Source: Opitutia bacterium UBA957 (GTDB taxonomy: Bacteria > Verrucomicrobiota > Verrucomicrobiia > Opitutales > UBA953). Taken from it: DNA of 18,061 nucleotides. The position numbers and the translations under genes are program-made. Each line of letters begins with the position of its first letter. Position 1 is the first letter of the stretch. The stretch lies in assembly GCA_002293065.1 (NCBI GenBank), contig DBCN01000025.1:1-18061 (forward strand). Reading direction: 5' to 3'. Below, in pieces: positions 7,081 through 13,609 of the stretch. The notes beneath the pieces are model-generated. The model searched no databases. It saw only the letters and a program-made list of their open reading frames with translations, and was not told the origin of the DNA.

Positions 7081-7851
7081 TCAGTCGAGGAAGCCCGTTA
7101 ACGGCGACGTCGGCTGGGCCGCAATGGAGCCAGCACCGAGGCCCGACTCGCGGGCGATGCGCCCGGCTTGCACGGCTAAGGCGAAGGCTTGGGCCATCGC
7201 GACGGGGTCGCCGGCGGAAGCGATCCCGGTATTCACCAAGACGGCATCGGCGCCGAGCTCCATCGCTTCCGCGGCATGCGACGGGGCCCCGAGGCCGGCG
7301 TCGATGATCACGGGCACGCGGGCCTGCTCGATGATGATGCGGAGGAAGTCACGGGAGAGCAGCCCACGGTTGGTCCCGATGGGGGCGCCGAGCGGCATGA
7401 CGGCGGCGGCGCCGACTTCTTCGAGGCGCTTCGCGAGGACCGGGTCGGCGTGGATGTAAGGCAAGACGGTGAAACCCTTCTTCACCAATTCCCGGCAAGC
7501 CTCGAGTGTCTCGACCGGGTCGGGCATGAGATACTTGGGGTCGGGATGGATCTCGAGCTTCAGCCAAGAAGTCCCGAGGGCTTCGCGGGCCAGCTCCGCG
7601 GCGAAGATCGCTTCCTTGGCCGTGCGCACCCCGGAGGTGTTCGGGAGGATGAGATGCTTCTTCGGGTCGAGGGCGGTCAGAATGCCGTCGTCCTTCGCTC
7701 CGAAGCGGACGCGTTTCACGGCGACGGTCACCACTTCGGCGCCCGAGGCGTCGAGGACGGCGCGCAGGGCCGCGGCGGACGCATACTTCCCCGTGCCCGT
7801 GAACAGGCGGGAAGCGAACGTGCGATCGGCGATGCGGAGGAGGGAGGACAT
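7081..7851 (-). CDS. thiG: Thiazole synthase
   Basis: ThiG forms the thiazole phosphate moiety of thiamine from 1-deoxy-xylulose 5-phosphate, dehydroglycine and sulfur from ThiS thiocarboxylate. It has 256 residues, full length. It shows SRLFTGTGKYAS (14-25), GAEVVTVAVKRVRF (37-50), LPNTSGVRTAKEA (69-81), the Schiff-base lysine in WLKLEIHPDPKYLMPD (K98), LPLGAPIGTNRGL-type phosphate loop and IDAGLGAPSHAAEAMELGADAVLVNTGIA. It is the fourth gene of thiS, thiE-like, thiE, thiG, tlyA. The gap to thiE is 55 bp. The dehydroglycine-forming enzyme (ThiH or ThiO) and ThiF are not in the window. Confidence 0.96.
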   Translation of the reverse strand: MSSLLRIADRTFASRLFTGTGKYASAAALRAVLDASGAEVVTVAVKRVRFGAKDDGILTALDPKKHLILPNTSGVRTAKEAIFAAELAREALGTSWLKLEIHPDPKYLMPDPVETLEACRELVKKGFTVLPYIHADPVLAKRLEEVGAAAVMPLGAPIGTNRGLLSRDFLRIIIEQARVPVIIDAGLGAPSHAAEAMELGADAVLVNTGIASAGDPVAMAQAFALAVQAGRIARESGLGAGSIAAQPTSPLTGFLD

Positions 7852-7906
7852 CCGACTTCCGACAATCCGAGCCGCGGCCGAATTGTCCAGCCCTCGCGCG
7901 GAAAAC

Positions 7907-8527
7907 CTAGGCCGAAACCGCGGCCACCAAGGCCCGCGCGGCGGCGGTCGGGTCGGCCGCCAAGGCGATGGCGCCGCTGACCGCGATGCCGTGGGCCCCC
8001 TGCACGCGCAGCGCCGGGAAATCCGCGGCCGTCACGCCTCCGATGGCGAAACAGGGTAACGGCACGGCCCCGGCGATGAGCTCGGCCAAGGACTCCGTGG
8101 AGTGGACGGGCGCATGCTTCGCCTTGCTGGCGGTCGCCCGGACCGGCCCGACGCCGGCGTAATCCACCTGGGCACCCTGCAGCCGCGCGAGGTGCGCGGG
8201 GAAGTTCAGGGTGACGCCGACCACCGCATAAGCGCCCAGCAACTGACGTGCTTCCGCCGGTGAAGGATCGTCTGGTCCAAGGTGCACGCCATCGGCTTCC
8301 GCGGCCAAAGCGATCCGCGGGGAATCGTTGATGATGAAGGTCGCACCGTAGTCGCGGCAGAGCTCGGCGATGCGCGCGGCTTCCGCGATGGCGGCCGCTT
8401 CGGGCAAAGCCTTCGTACGGAACTGAATCCAACGCACCCCACCCTGCAAGGCTGCAAGCGCTTGGTCGCGGTGGCCGAGCGGCGATGCGTCGAGCGTGAG
8501 GAACTGCAGGCGAGGCAGGCCGGACAT
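7907..8527 (-). CDS. thiE: Thiamine phosphate synthase
   Basis: ThiE joins hydroxymethylpyrimidine diphosphate and thiazole phosphate (or its carboxylated tautomer) to give thiamine phosphate. It has 206 residues in one TIM barrel. Family motifs are visible: WIQFRTK at 33-39, FIINDSPRIALAAEADGVHLG at 64-84 (Asp68 matches the Mg-binding Asp of the NDR motif), GVGPVRATASK at 125-135 (the pyrophosphate loop) and FAIGGV near the C-terminus. Differences from the commonest forms are QFRTK for QLREK and NDS for NDR. The ATG at 8527 overlaps the stop of the upstream ThiE-like gene by one base (TAATG), which suggests translational coupling. Confidence 0.93.
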   Translation of the reverse strand: MSGLPRLQFLTLDASPLGHRDQALAALQGGVRWIQFRTKALPEAAAIAEAARIAELCRDYGATFIINDSPRIALAAEADGVHLGPDDPSPAEARQLLGAYAVVGVTLNFPAHLARLQGAQVDYAGVGPVRATASKAKHAPVHSTESLAELIAGAVPLPCFAIGGVTAADFPALRVQGAHGIAVSGAIALAADPTAAARALVAAVSA

Positions 8528-9204
8528 TAGTGCTTACGCTTCAGCTTACGCGCATCCTTGCCAGACCAGGCGCGCTCCAGTTCCAAGAAAGCTTGGACAG
8601 GTTTATCGTGCTCCCAGACGGAACCAATAAACGCCATCCCGTCAAAACCCAACGCACGCACGTGGGCGGCGTTTTGGGGCGTGATCCCGCCGAGACCGTA
8701 GACGGGGCAGCCGCCTTCAGCGCGCCAGCGTTCGACGATGACTTGGAACTCGCGATGCGTACGCTGGGGCACGTAGTCGCGCTTCGAGACCGACGGGAAG
8801 AGCGGGCTCAGGAAGAGGTAATGGCAACCCTTCGGCGTGCTCCGCATCTCGTCATAGGAATGGCACTTCATGCTGAGCGCGGCGGTCTTGGGCCAGCGCG
8901 GCGGGATGCGGTCGCCAGGTATCATCTGAAAACCCGCCAACTTCCGGGAGAGCACCAGGTCGGGCTGCTCTTCGAGGACGATGCGGTCCCAGAAAACCTC
9001 GGGGACCTGCTGAAGGAAGGCCTCGTATTGGCGGACATTCCAATCGCGGACCGACTGGACGTGCAGCCGACCTAAGCCCGCGTCGAACAGTTTGACGACC
9101 GTCTTGGCGTCCCAAGCGGTCCGCGTGGGCGTAAACAGCACGAGGTTAGCCGGGGCAGGCGCCTCGGGTTCGGATTTGAAAAGACCTTTGATGAACTTAA
9201 GCAT
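8527..9204 (-). CDS. ThiE/TenI-like thiamine-pathway paralog
   Basis: A second TIM-barrel protein of the ThiE/TenI superfamily, 225 residues, placed directly between thiS and thiE. It keeps the frame of the fold: LFDAGLGRLHVQ (39-50), RIVLEEQPDLVLSRKLAGFQ (74-93), LSMKCHSYDEM (110-120), CHYLFLSPLFPSVSKRDY (127-144) and YGLGGITPQNAAHVRALGFDGMAFIG (169-194). It lacks the NDR/NDS metal-site motif and the QLREK motif of true ThiE, so it probably does not make thiamine phosphate. Proteins of this type, with a SPxFxSxSK loop, are familiar from Bacteroidetes thi operons, where they are usually annotated as ThiE. Thiazole tautomerase (TenI) is a candidate role, but the catalytic His I would expect in the GH/GP-V-F loop is Pro here. 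A short charged N-terminus precedes the barrel. It starts 3 bases after the thiS stop. Confidence 0.8.
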   Translation of the reverse strand: MLKFIKGLFKSEPEAPAPANLVLFTPTRTAWDAKTVVKLFDAGLGRLHVQSVRDWNVRQYEAFLQQVPEVFWDRIVLEEQPDLVLSRKLAGFQMIPGDRIPPRWPKTAALSMKCHSYDEMRSTPKGCHYLFLSPLFPSVSKRDYVPQRTHREFQVIVERWRAEGGCPVYGLGGITPQNAAHVRALGFDGMAFIGSVWEHDKPVQAFLELERAWSGKDARKLKRKH

Positions 9205-9207
9205 GAA

Positions 9208-9408
9208 TTAACCGCCTTGAGCGGCGCGAATGACGAGGATTTGGGCGCCGGCGGCGAGGACTTGGGCGGACCAGCGGCTCCGGGGGACGACTTGGCCGTC
9301 GACGGCGGCGGCCACGGCGGCCTCCTGGGCGCAACCGAGCTCCTCGAGCAGGGCGGCGAGGGTCGTGGCGGCGGTTTCCCGGGGCTCATCGTTGACGATT
9401 ACACGCAT
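9208..9408 (-). CDS. thiS: Sulfur carrier protein ThiS
   Basis: A 66-residue ubiquitin-like protein that carries sulfur as a C-terminal thiocarboxylate for ThiG. The reading starts MRVIVNDEPRETAATTLAALL, continues with AAVAAAVDGQVVPRSRW and ends QILVIRAAQGG. The terminal Gly-Gly is the modified end and is required. The frame is open much further upstream (to 9630), but that part lies under the cyclophilin gene on the other strand. The ATG at 9408 gives exactly the family length. It is the first gene of the thi unit. I see no THI-box/TPP-riboswitch signature in the 91 bp between it and the divergent gene at 9500. Confidence 0.93.
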   Translation of the reverse strand: MRVIVNDEPRETAATTLAALLEELGCAQEAAVAAAVDGQVVPRSRWSAQVLAAGAQILVIRAAQGG

Positions 9409-9499
9409 ACCTGTGGGCCCGAACGTGACCCCCTTGAGGCAGGGAGGCAAGCGGAGGTTTGGGGTTGCGGCAACGCTCGGCCGGCTTTCGCTGGTGGGC

Positions 9500-10129
9500 A
9501 TGAAATCCCTCCGCCTGCTCGCGTCGTGCCTCCTTGGCCTGGCCCTCGCCCACGCCGCCGAAACCCCTTCCACCAACATGAAAGAATCCTCCGACCCCAA
9601 GGCCGCACCGCGTGCCATCATCCACACCACCTACGGTGACATGACCGTTGAGTTCTGGCCCGACGTCGCCCCGCGCACGGTCGATAATTTCCTCAAGCTG
9701 GCCCGCGAAGGTTTCTACGACGGCACCTGCTTCCATCGCATCATCAAGGGCTTCATGATCCAAGGTGGTTGCCCCAACTCGAAGCTCGGCGCCAAGGGCC
9801 AGCCGGGCACCGGTAGCCCCGGCTACCAGATCAAGGCGGAGTTCAACAACCGCTCCCACACCAAGGGCGTGCTCTCGATGGCCCGCTCCGCCGACCCGGA
9901 CAGCGCCGGTAGCCAATTCTTCATCTGCCATGGCGATGCTTCCTTCCTGAACAACAAGTACACCGCCTTCGGCAAGCTCGTCGACGGTGAGAAAGTCCTC
10001 GATAAGATCGCGGCCATCGCCTGCGTCGGCCCCGAACGCTCCAGCCCCACCGAACGCGTGGAAGTCACTGGCGTGGAGATAGTTGGCGAAAAGAAGGCCG
10101 AGAAGAAGTCTGAGGAGAAGAAGAAGTAA
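9500..10129 (+). CDS. Secreted cyclophilin-type peptidyl-prolyl cis-trans isomerase
   Basis: A periplasmic or surface foldase that speeds cis-trans isomerisation of Xaa-Pro bonds. It has 209 residues from the ATG at 9500, which begins a signal peptide (MKSLRLLASCLLGLALAHAA, cleavage likely near residue 19-20). The cyclophilin domain runs from about 39 to 193. It has FHRIIKGFMIQGG (78-90) with the catalytic Arg80, Phe85 and Gln88, then LSMARSADPDSAGSQFFICHG and NNKYTAFGKLVDG. It ends in a charged tail of Lys and Glu (196-209), unusual for the short bacterial forms and possibly a surface or peptidoglycan-proximal tail. The frame is open upstream to 9230 but that overlaps thiS. It is divergent from thiS and 55 bp before the outer-membrane protein gene. 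Confidence 0.92.
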   Translation: MKSLRLLASCLLGLALAHAAETPSTNMKESSDPKAAPRAIIHTTYGDMTVEFWPDVAPRTVDNFLKLAREGFYDGTCFHRIIKGFMIQGGCPNSKLGAKGQPGTGSPGYQIKAEFNNRSHTKGVLSMARSADPDSAGSQFFICHGDASFLNNKYTAFGKLVDGEKVLDKIAAIACVGPERSSPTERVEVTGVEIVGEKKAEKKSEEKKK

Positions 10130-10184
10130 GCCGCTCCCTTCGTCCTTTACACAATAAAGACCTCAACCAACCTAGCGTTTCCCC

Positions 10185-10715
10185 ATGAAATCCCTACGCC
10201 CCCTCCTCCTCCTGCCCTTGGCTGCCGTTGCCGCTCAGGCCTACACCCTCGAACTGGAACTCGGTAAGAGCCACCCGACCGGCCACCAAGACAGCAACGT
10301 CGTCGGCCTGACGATCGCGACCCAGGTCAATGAAAGCTTCAGCCTCGGCCTGAACCTGAACTCCCGTGGCCTTGCAGGCGGGACCTCGACCCCCGCCCTC
10401 GATGTCGACGCTCGCAGCGCCATCGCTGAGCTGACCTACGACCTCAACGCCCGCGGCGGCATCCGTCCGTTCATCGGTGCTGGCGTGGGTTACTCCTGGC
10501 TCTCCGATAACGGTGGCGCCACCGTCACCTCGAAGTCCTCGTCCGTCCTAGTGACCGACGTGTTCGCCGGCGTGCGCTTCGCCCTCTCCGAGAACCTCGA
10601 CCTCGCCTTCACGGTGAAGAACGCCCAGTTCATCGGCGTCAAGGATTCGACCGGCGCGAACAAGAACACGATCACCGACTGGTCCCAGTCCGTGAGCCTG
10701 CGCTTGAAGTTCTAA
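10185..10715 (+). CDS. Small outer-membrane beta-barrel protein
   Basis: A 176-residue secreted protein with a clear signal peptide (MKSLRPLLLLPLAAVAAQA, cleavage after AQA at about 19). The mature part consists of alternating strands with polar and hydrophobic residues, such as YTLELELGKSH, SFSLGLNLNSRGLAG and IRPFIGAGVGYSWLSD. The PFIGAGVGYSWL segment is typical of OmpA/OmpW/opacity-type 8-stranded barrels. The last residue is Phe in SLRLKF, the BAM-complex recognition end. A structural or small porin-like role is likely; no ligand can be named. The ATG is preceded directly by TTTCCCC and no Shine-Dalgarno. It may be read with the cyclophilin gene or from its own promoter in the 55-bp gap. 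It ends at a strong terminator. Confidence 0.82.
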   Translation: MKSLRPLLLLPLAAVAAQAYTLELELGKSHPTGHQDSNVVGLTIATQVNESFSLGLNLNSRGLAGGTSTPALDVDARSAIAELTYDLNARGGIRPFIGAGVGYSWLSDNGGATVTSKSSSVLVTDVFAGVRFALSENLDLAFTVKNAQFIGVKDSTGANKNTITDWSQSVSLRLKF

Positions 10716-10733
10716 GCGACTGCACGTCCCACG

Positions 10734-10762
10734 AAAAGGCCGCCCAATGGGCGGCCTTTTTT
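10734..10762. terminator. Bidirectional intrinsic terminator
   Basis: AAAA, GGCCGCCC (10738-10745), loop AAT, GGGCGGCC (10749-10756), TTTTTT (10757-10762). The 8-bp GC stem has T-runs in both directions, so it can end both the rightward outer-membrane-protein transcript (stop at 10715) and the leftward efflux/hydrolase operon (stop at 10781). Confidence 0.93.
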
Positions 10763-10780
10763 ATGGGCGGAGGTGGCGGC

Positions 10781-11635
10781 TCAGGGCGTCAGGATTCCGC
10801 GATCCTTCAACCAAGCACCCAAGGTATTGGTCCACTCCTTCGCCGCCAAACAGCGATCCGAGGCGCCCCACCCATGGCCGCCCTTCGACCAAACGTGGAC
10901 TTCGGCGCTGCCGCCAAGGGACTTCAGCTTCGCCGCCAAGGCCATCGAACCTTCGGCCGGATAGGGGTCATCCGCGCTATGCGCGAAGAACGCCGGCACG
11001 GGCTTGGGGCCCTTCGGCGGAACGACGCCATCGGGGCCTTCGCGCAGGACGCTATCAGGCTTATCTTTCTCGAAAAGATAGGCGGGGTAGACCATGACCG
11101 CGAAGTCCGGGCGGGCGGCGCTGGCCTCCGCCGGCGAGTAGGCCACGCGCGCGGCGAGATTACCACCCGCGGAGAAACCGAGGATGCCAATCTTCTTGGG
11201 ATCGGCGTTCCATTCAGCGGCATGGGCGCGCACGAGTTCGATGGTCTTGCGTGCATCCAGGACGGGCACGACCCAGGGCTTGTCGTTATCGCGCCGGGGC
11301 ACGCGGTAACGCAGGACCGCGGCGCCGACGCCTTGGGCGTTGAGGCGACGCGCCACCTCGGCGCCTTCGTGCTCTTCGGCGAGGATGCCGTAGCCGCCCC
11401 CCGGGCAGACGACGATGAAGGGCGCGTTGGGCTTGGCCGCCGGCCAAACCACGAACTCGGGGATCATCACGTCGGTGCGGTGACCGTTCTTGTTGAGGAT
11501 ACCCTTGGGGTCTTGGCCGGGCTTCGCCTTGAGCGTTTCAGCGGGCGGGGCGCCATCCCAAACCGGAAGGGGCGCCGCCGGTTCGGCCCACAGCAGGACG
11601 GGCAGGCAAAGGACCGAGCAGCAGAACGTTTTCAT
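10781..11635 (-). CDS. Secreted alpha/beta hydrolase (acetyl-esterase-like)
   Basis: A 284-residue alpha/beta-hydrolase of the kind found in acetyl xylan esterase-like and BD-FAE-like groups. The signal peptide (MKTFCCSVLCLPVLLWAEP, cleavage near residue 17) sends it to the periplasm. It shows an oxyanion-hole segment VVCPGGGYGILAEEHEG (75-91), the nucleophile elbow GFSAGG with Ser155, the acid segment HSADDPYPAEGS (219-230) and the catalytic His254 in GGHGWG. A role as carboxylesterase or deacetylase is likely; the substrate is unknown. The ATG at 11635 overlaps the permease stop as ATGA, so it is translated together with the exporter. The frame is open to 11749, but the extension lies in the permease gene. 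It ends close to the bidirectional terminator. Confidence 0.9.
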   Translation of the reverse strand: MKTFCCSVLCLPVLLWAEPAAPLPVWDGAPPAETLKAKPGQDPKGILNKNGHRTDVMIPEFVVWPAAKPNAPFIVVCPGGGYGILAEEHEGAEVARRLNAQGVGAAVLRYRVPRRDNDKPWVVPVLDARKTIELVRAHAAEWNADPKKIGILGFSAGGNLAARVAYSPAEASAARPDFAVMVYPAYLFEKDKPDSVLREGPDGVVPPKGPKPVPAFFAHSADDPYPAEGSMALAAKLKSLGGSAEVHVWSKGGHGWGASDRCLAAKEWTNTLGAWLKDRGILTP

Positions 11636-12924
11636 TCGTGTCGAAGGGCTTCGATCGGATCGAGGTTGGCCGCGCGGATGGCCGGATAGACGCCGGCGAT
11701 GAGACCAACGACGACCGAGAAGGAAAGGCCTTGGAGCATGATGATCCAATCGAACTTGGCGACGACGCCCGTCGGCACGGCCTGCATCAGGACATAGTTC
11801 ATGATCGCGACGATGCCCATCGAAACGGCGAGGCCGATGAGGCCACCCAGCACCGAGATCACCGCCGCTTCGGAAAGGAATTGCAGGAAGAGGTCGGAGC
11901 CGCGCGCACCGACGGCCTTGCGGACACCGATCTCGCGGATGCGTTCGTTGATCGAAGCCAACATCACGTTCATGATGCCGATGCCGCCGACGAAGAGCGA
12001 GATGCCCGCCACGCCGCCCAGCGAAAGCTTGAAGGCCACCTCGGTCTTGCGGAAGTCCTCCAAGGTCTGCTCATTGGTGGTGAGCGTGAAATCCTTCAGG
12101 CCATTATGCGTCTGCAACAGCGTGCGTTCCACCTGTTCGACCGCGTGATTGAGGTCGTCGCCGGAAGCCACCTGCAGGCCGAGGCCGCTGAGCCGATCGT
12201 TGCCGTTGAACTTCGCAGCCGCGGTCGAGATCGGAATATAGACGCCGCTGTTGCGCCAGCGCCACATGCCCCCGCTCCCGCGACCCTTGCCCGAAGCCGA
12301 GCGGATCTCCATCCCTTGGGCTTCGATGTTGTTGAGGAGGCCGATGACGACGAAGCGCTTCCCTTTGACGCGGATGACCTTACCGAGCGGGTCGACGTTG
12401 GGCGGGAAGAGTTCCGCGACGATGGCGGAGCCCAACACGCAGACGTCCGTCTTATGCAGGATATCGAGGTCGCTGATGAAGCGGCCTTGGCTCGGATCGA
12501 CCCACCGCTTCGCGACCGGAAGCCAATCGGGCGTCACGCCGTTGATCACGGTATTCACCTCACGGCCTTCCCAGACGAGCTTCTCGTAGCCGACGCGGGC
12601 TTCGGGGGAGACATAACGGACGATCGGGATGGTCGCCTTGATCTGCTCGACGTCGCGCATGGTCAGGCCTTCCGAAAGTCCGGCGAGGTGCTCCTGTTCC
12701 TTGGGCAAGGACTGCTTATCGACGGTGATCTTCTCGATGCCGCCCATGGCATCGACGAATTGCCGGAAGTTGCCGACCATGCCCTGGACGACCGTGACCA
12801 TCGCGACGAGCGAGGCGACGCCAAGGATGATGCCCGACATGGAAAGCAAGGAACGCACCTTGTTCGCCTGGAGTTCCCGCAGGCCATTGATGACGGCGGC
12901 GCGGATGCGGATGAGGAGCTTCAT
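11632..12924 (-). CDS. MacB/FtsX-type ABC transporter permease
   Basis: A 430-residue inner-membrane permease. It has a first transmembrane helix at about 28-50 (LLSMSGIILGVASLVAMVTVV), then a periplasmic MacB_PCD-type domain from 51 to about 299, and three further membrane helices at about 300-325, 346-383 and 392-416. This is the MacB/FtsX (type VII ABC) topology. The coupling-helix segment NERIREIGVRKAVGARGSDL (325-344) is the well-known contact with the ATPase. The C-terminus YPAIRAANLDPIEALRHE is the family signature. Unlike E. coli MacB, the ATPase is a separate protein, encoded upstream with an ATGA overlap. It would convert ATP hydrolysis into a mechanical movement that pushes a periplasmic substrate to the adaptor and outer-membrane channel. 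Confidence 0.95.
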   Translation of the reverse strand: MKLLIRIRAAVINGLRELQANKVRSLLSMSGIILGVASLVAMVTVVQGMVGNFRQFVDAMGGIEKITVDKQSLPKEQEHLAGLSEGLTMRDVEQIKATIPIVRYVSPEARVGYEKLVWEGREVNTVINGVTPDWLPVAKRWVDPSQGRFISDLDILHKTDVCVLGSAIVAELFPPNVDPLGKVIRVKGKRFVVIGLLNNIEAQGMEIRSASGKGRGSGGMWRWRNSGVYIPISTAAAKFNGNDRLSGLGLQVASGDDLNHAVEQVERTLLQTHNGLKDFTLTTNEQTLEDFRKTEVAFKLSLGGVAGISLFVGGIGIMNVMLASINERIREIGVRKAVGARGSDLFLQFLSEAAVISVLGGLIGLAVSMGIVAIMNYVLMQAVPTGVVAKFDWIIMLQGLSFSVVVGLIAGVYPAIRAANLDPIEALRHE

Positions 12925-13607
12925 TGGCGGCGGTCCTCCTGCACCTTGCCCGCCCGCATGGAAATGACGCGCTTGGCCTTGGCGGCGACGGAAAGGTCGT
13001 GGGTCACCAGCACGACGGTGATGCCTTCGGCCAGGAGGGACCCGAGCAGGTCGAGGATGCGGTCGACGTTCTTCACGTCGAGATTGCCCGTGGGCTCATC
13101 GGCGAAGACGATGGCGGGGCGCGCGACGATGGCGCGGGCGATGGCGACGCGCTGGCGCTCACCCCCCGAGAGCTGGGTCGGCCGGTGCGTGAGGCGGTGC
13201 GACATGCCCACGCGTTCGAGCGCGATCTTGGCGGCTTCCTCCCGGGCGGCTTCGGTGTAATCCTCGCGGTAAAGCAACGGCAAGGCGACGTTCTCCAGCA
13301 CGCTCAAGCGCGGGAGGAGGTTGAACGACTGGAAGACGAAGCCGACGCGGTTGGAGCGATACCAAGCGCGCCGATCCGCGCTCAGGTCGGAGACTTCCTC
13401 GCCCTCGAAGAGGATGCTGCCCTTCGTCGGCGTATCCATGAAACCCAAGATATGCATCAAGGTCGACTTGCCCGAACCCGAGGGGCCCAAGATGGCGATG
13501 TATTCGCCGCGGTCGAAATCGAGGTCGACGCCATCCAATGCATGGACGGTTTCGTCGCCCATGACGTAGGTCTTATGCAGACCGCGGATGGTCGCGAGGG
13601 AACCCAT
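12921..13607 (-). CDS. ABC transporter ATP-binding protein (MacB/LolD type)
   Basis: A 228-residue cytoplasmic ATPase. All motifs are intact: Walker A GPSGSGKST at 41-49, Q-loop Gln93 in VFQSFNLLPRLSVLENV, signature LSGGERQRVAIARA at 146-159, Walker B IVFADEPTGNLD at 166-177 and H-loop His203 in VLVTHD. The segment NLLPRLSVLENVALPLLYR is the usual LolD/MacB/FtsE-like pattern. The ATG at 13607 begins two bases after the adaptor stop codon. The frame is open far upstream, but that part is antisense-like reading of the adaptor gene. It overlaps the permease start as ATGA. Confidence 0.96.
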   Translation of the reverse strand: MGSLATIRGLHKTYVMGDETVHALDGVDLDFDRGEYIAILGPSGSGKSTLMHILGFMDTPTKGSILFEGEEVSDLSADRRAWYRSNRVGFVFQSFNLLPRLSVLENVALPLLYREDYTEAAREEAAKIALERVGMSHRLTHRPTQLSGGERQRVAIARAIVARPAIVFADEPTGNLDVKNVDRILDLLGSLLAEGITVVLVTHDLSVAAKAKRVISMRAGKVQEDRRQ

Positions 13608-13609
13608 GC

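Noticed and set aside
9500..9529. Lipobox-like LASC at residues 7-10 of the cyclophilin
   Set aside because: The hydrophobic core before the Cys is too short for a lipoprotein signal, and a longer hydrophobic run with an AHA cleavage site follows it.
9409..9630. N-terminal extension of ThiS to 140 residues
   Set aside because: The extension overlaps the signal-peptide and start region of the divergent cyclophilin; 66 residues from 9408 is the normal ThiS length.
11638..13260. 540-residue open frame on the plus strand opposite the permease and ATPase genes
   Set aside because: It spans two well-defined leftward genes including their overlap; its His/Asp/Arg-rich composition is that of a mirror frame.
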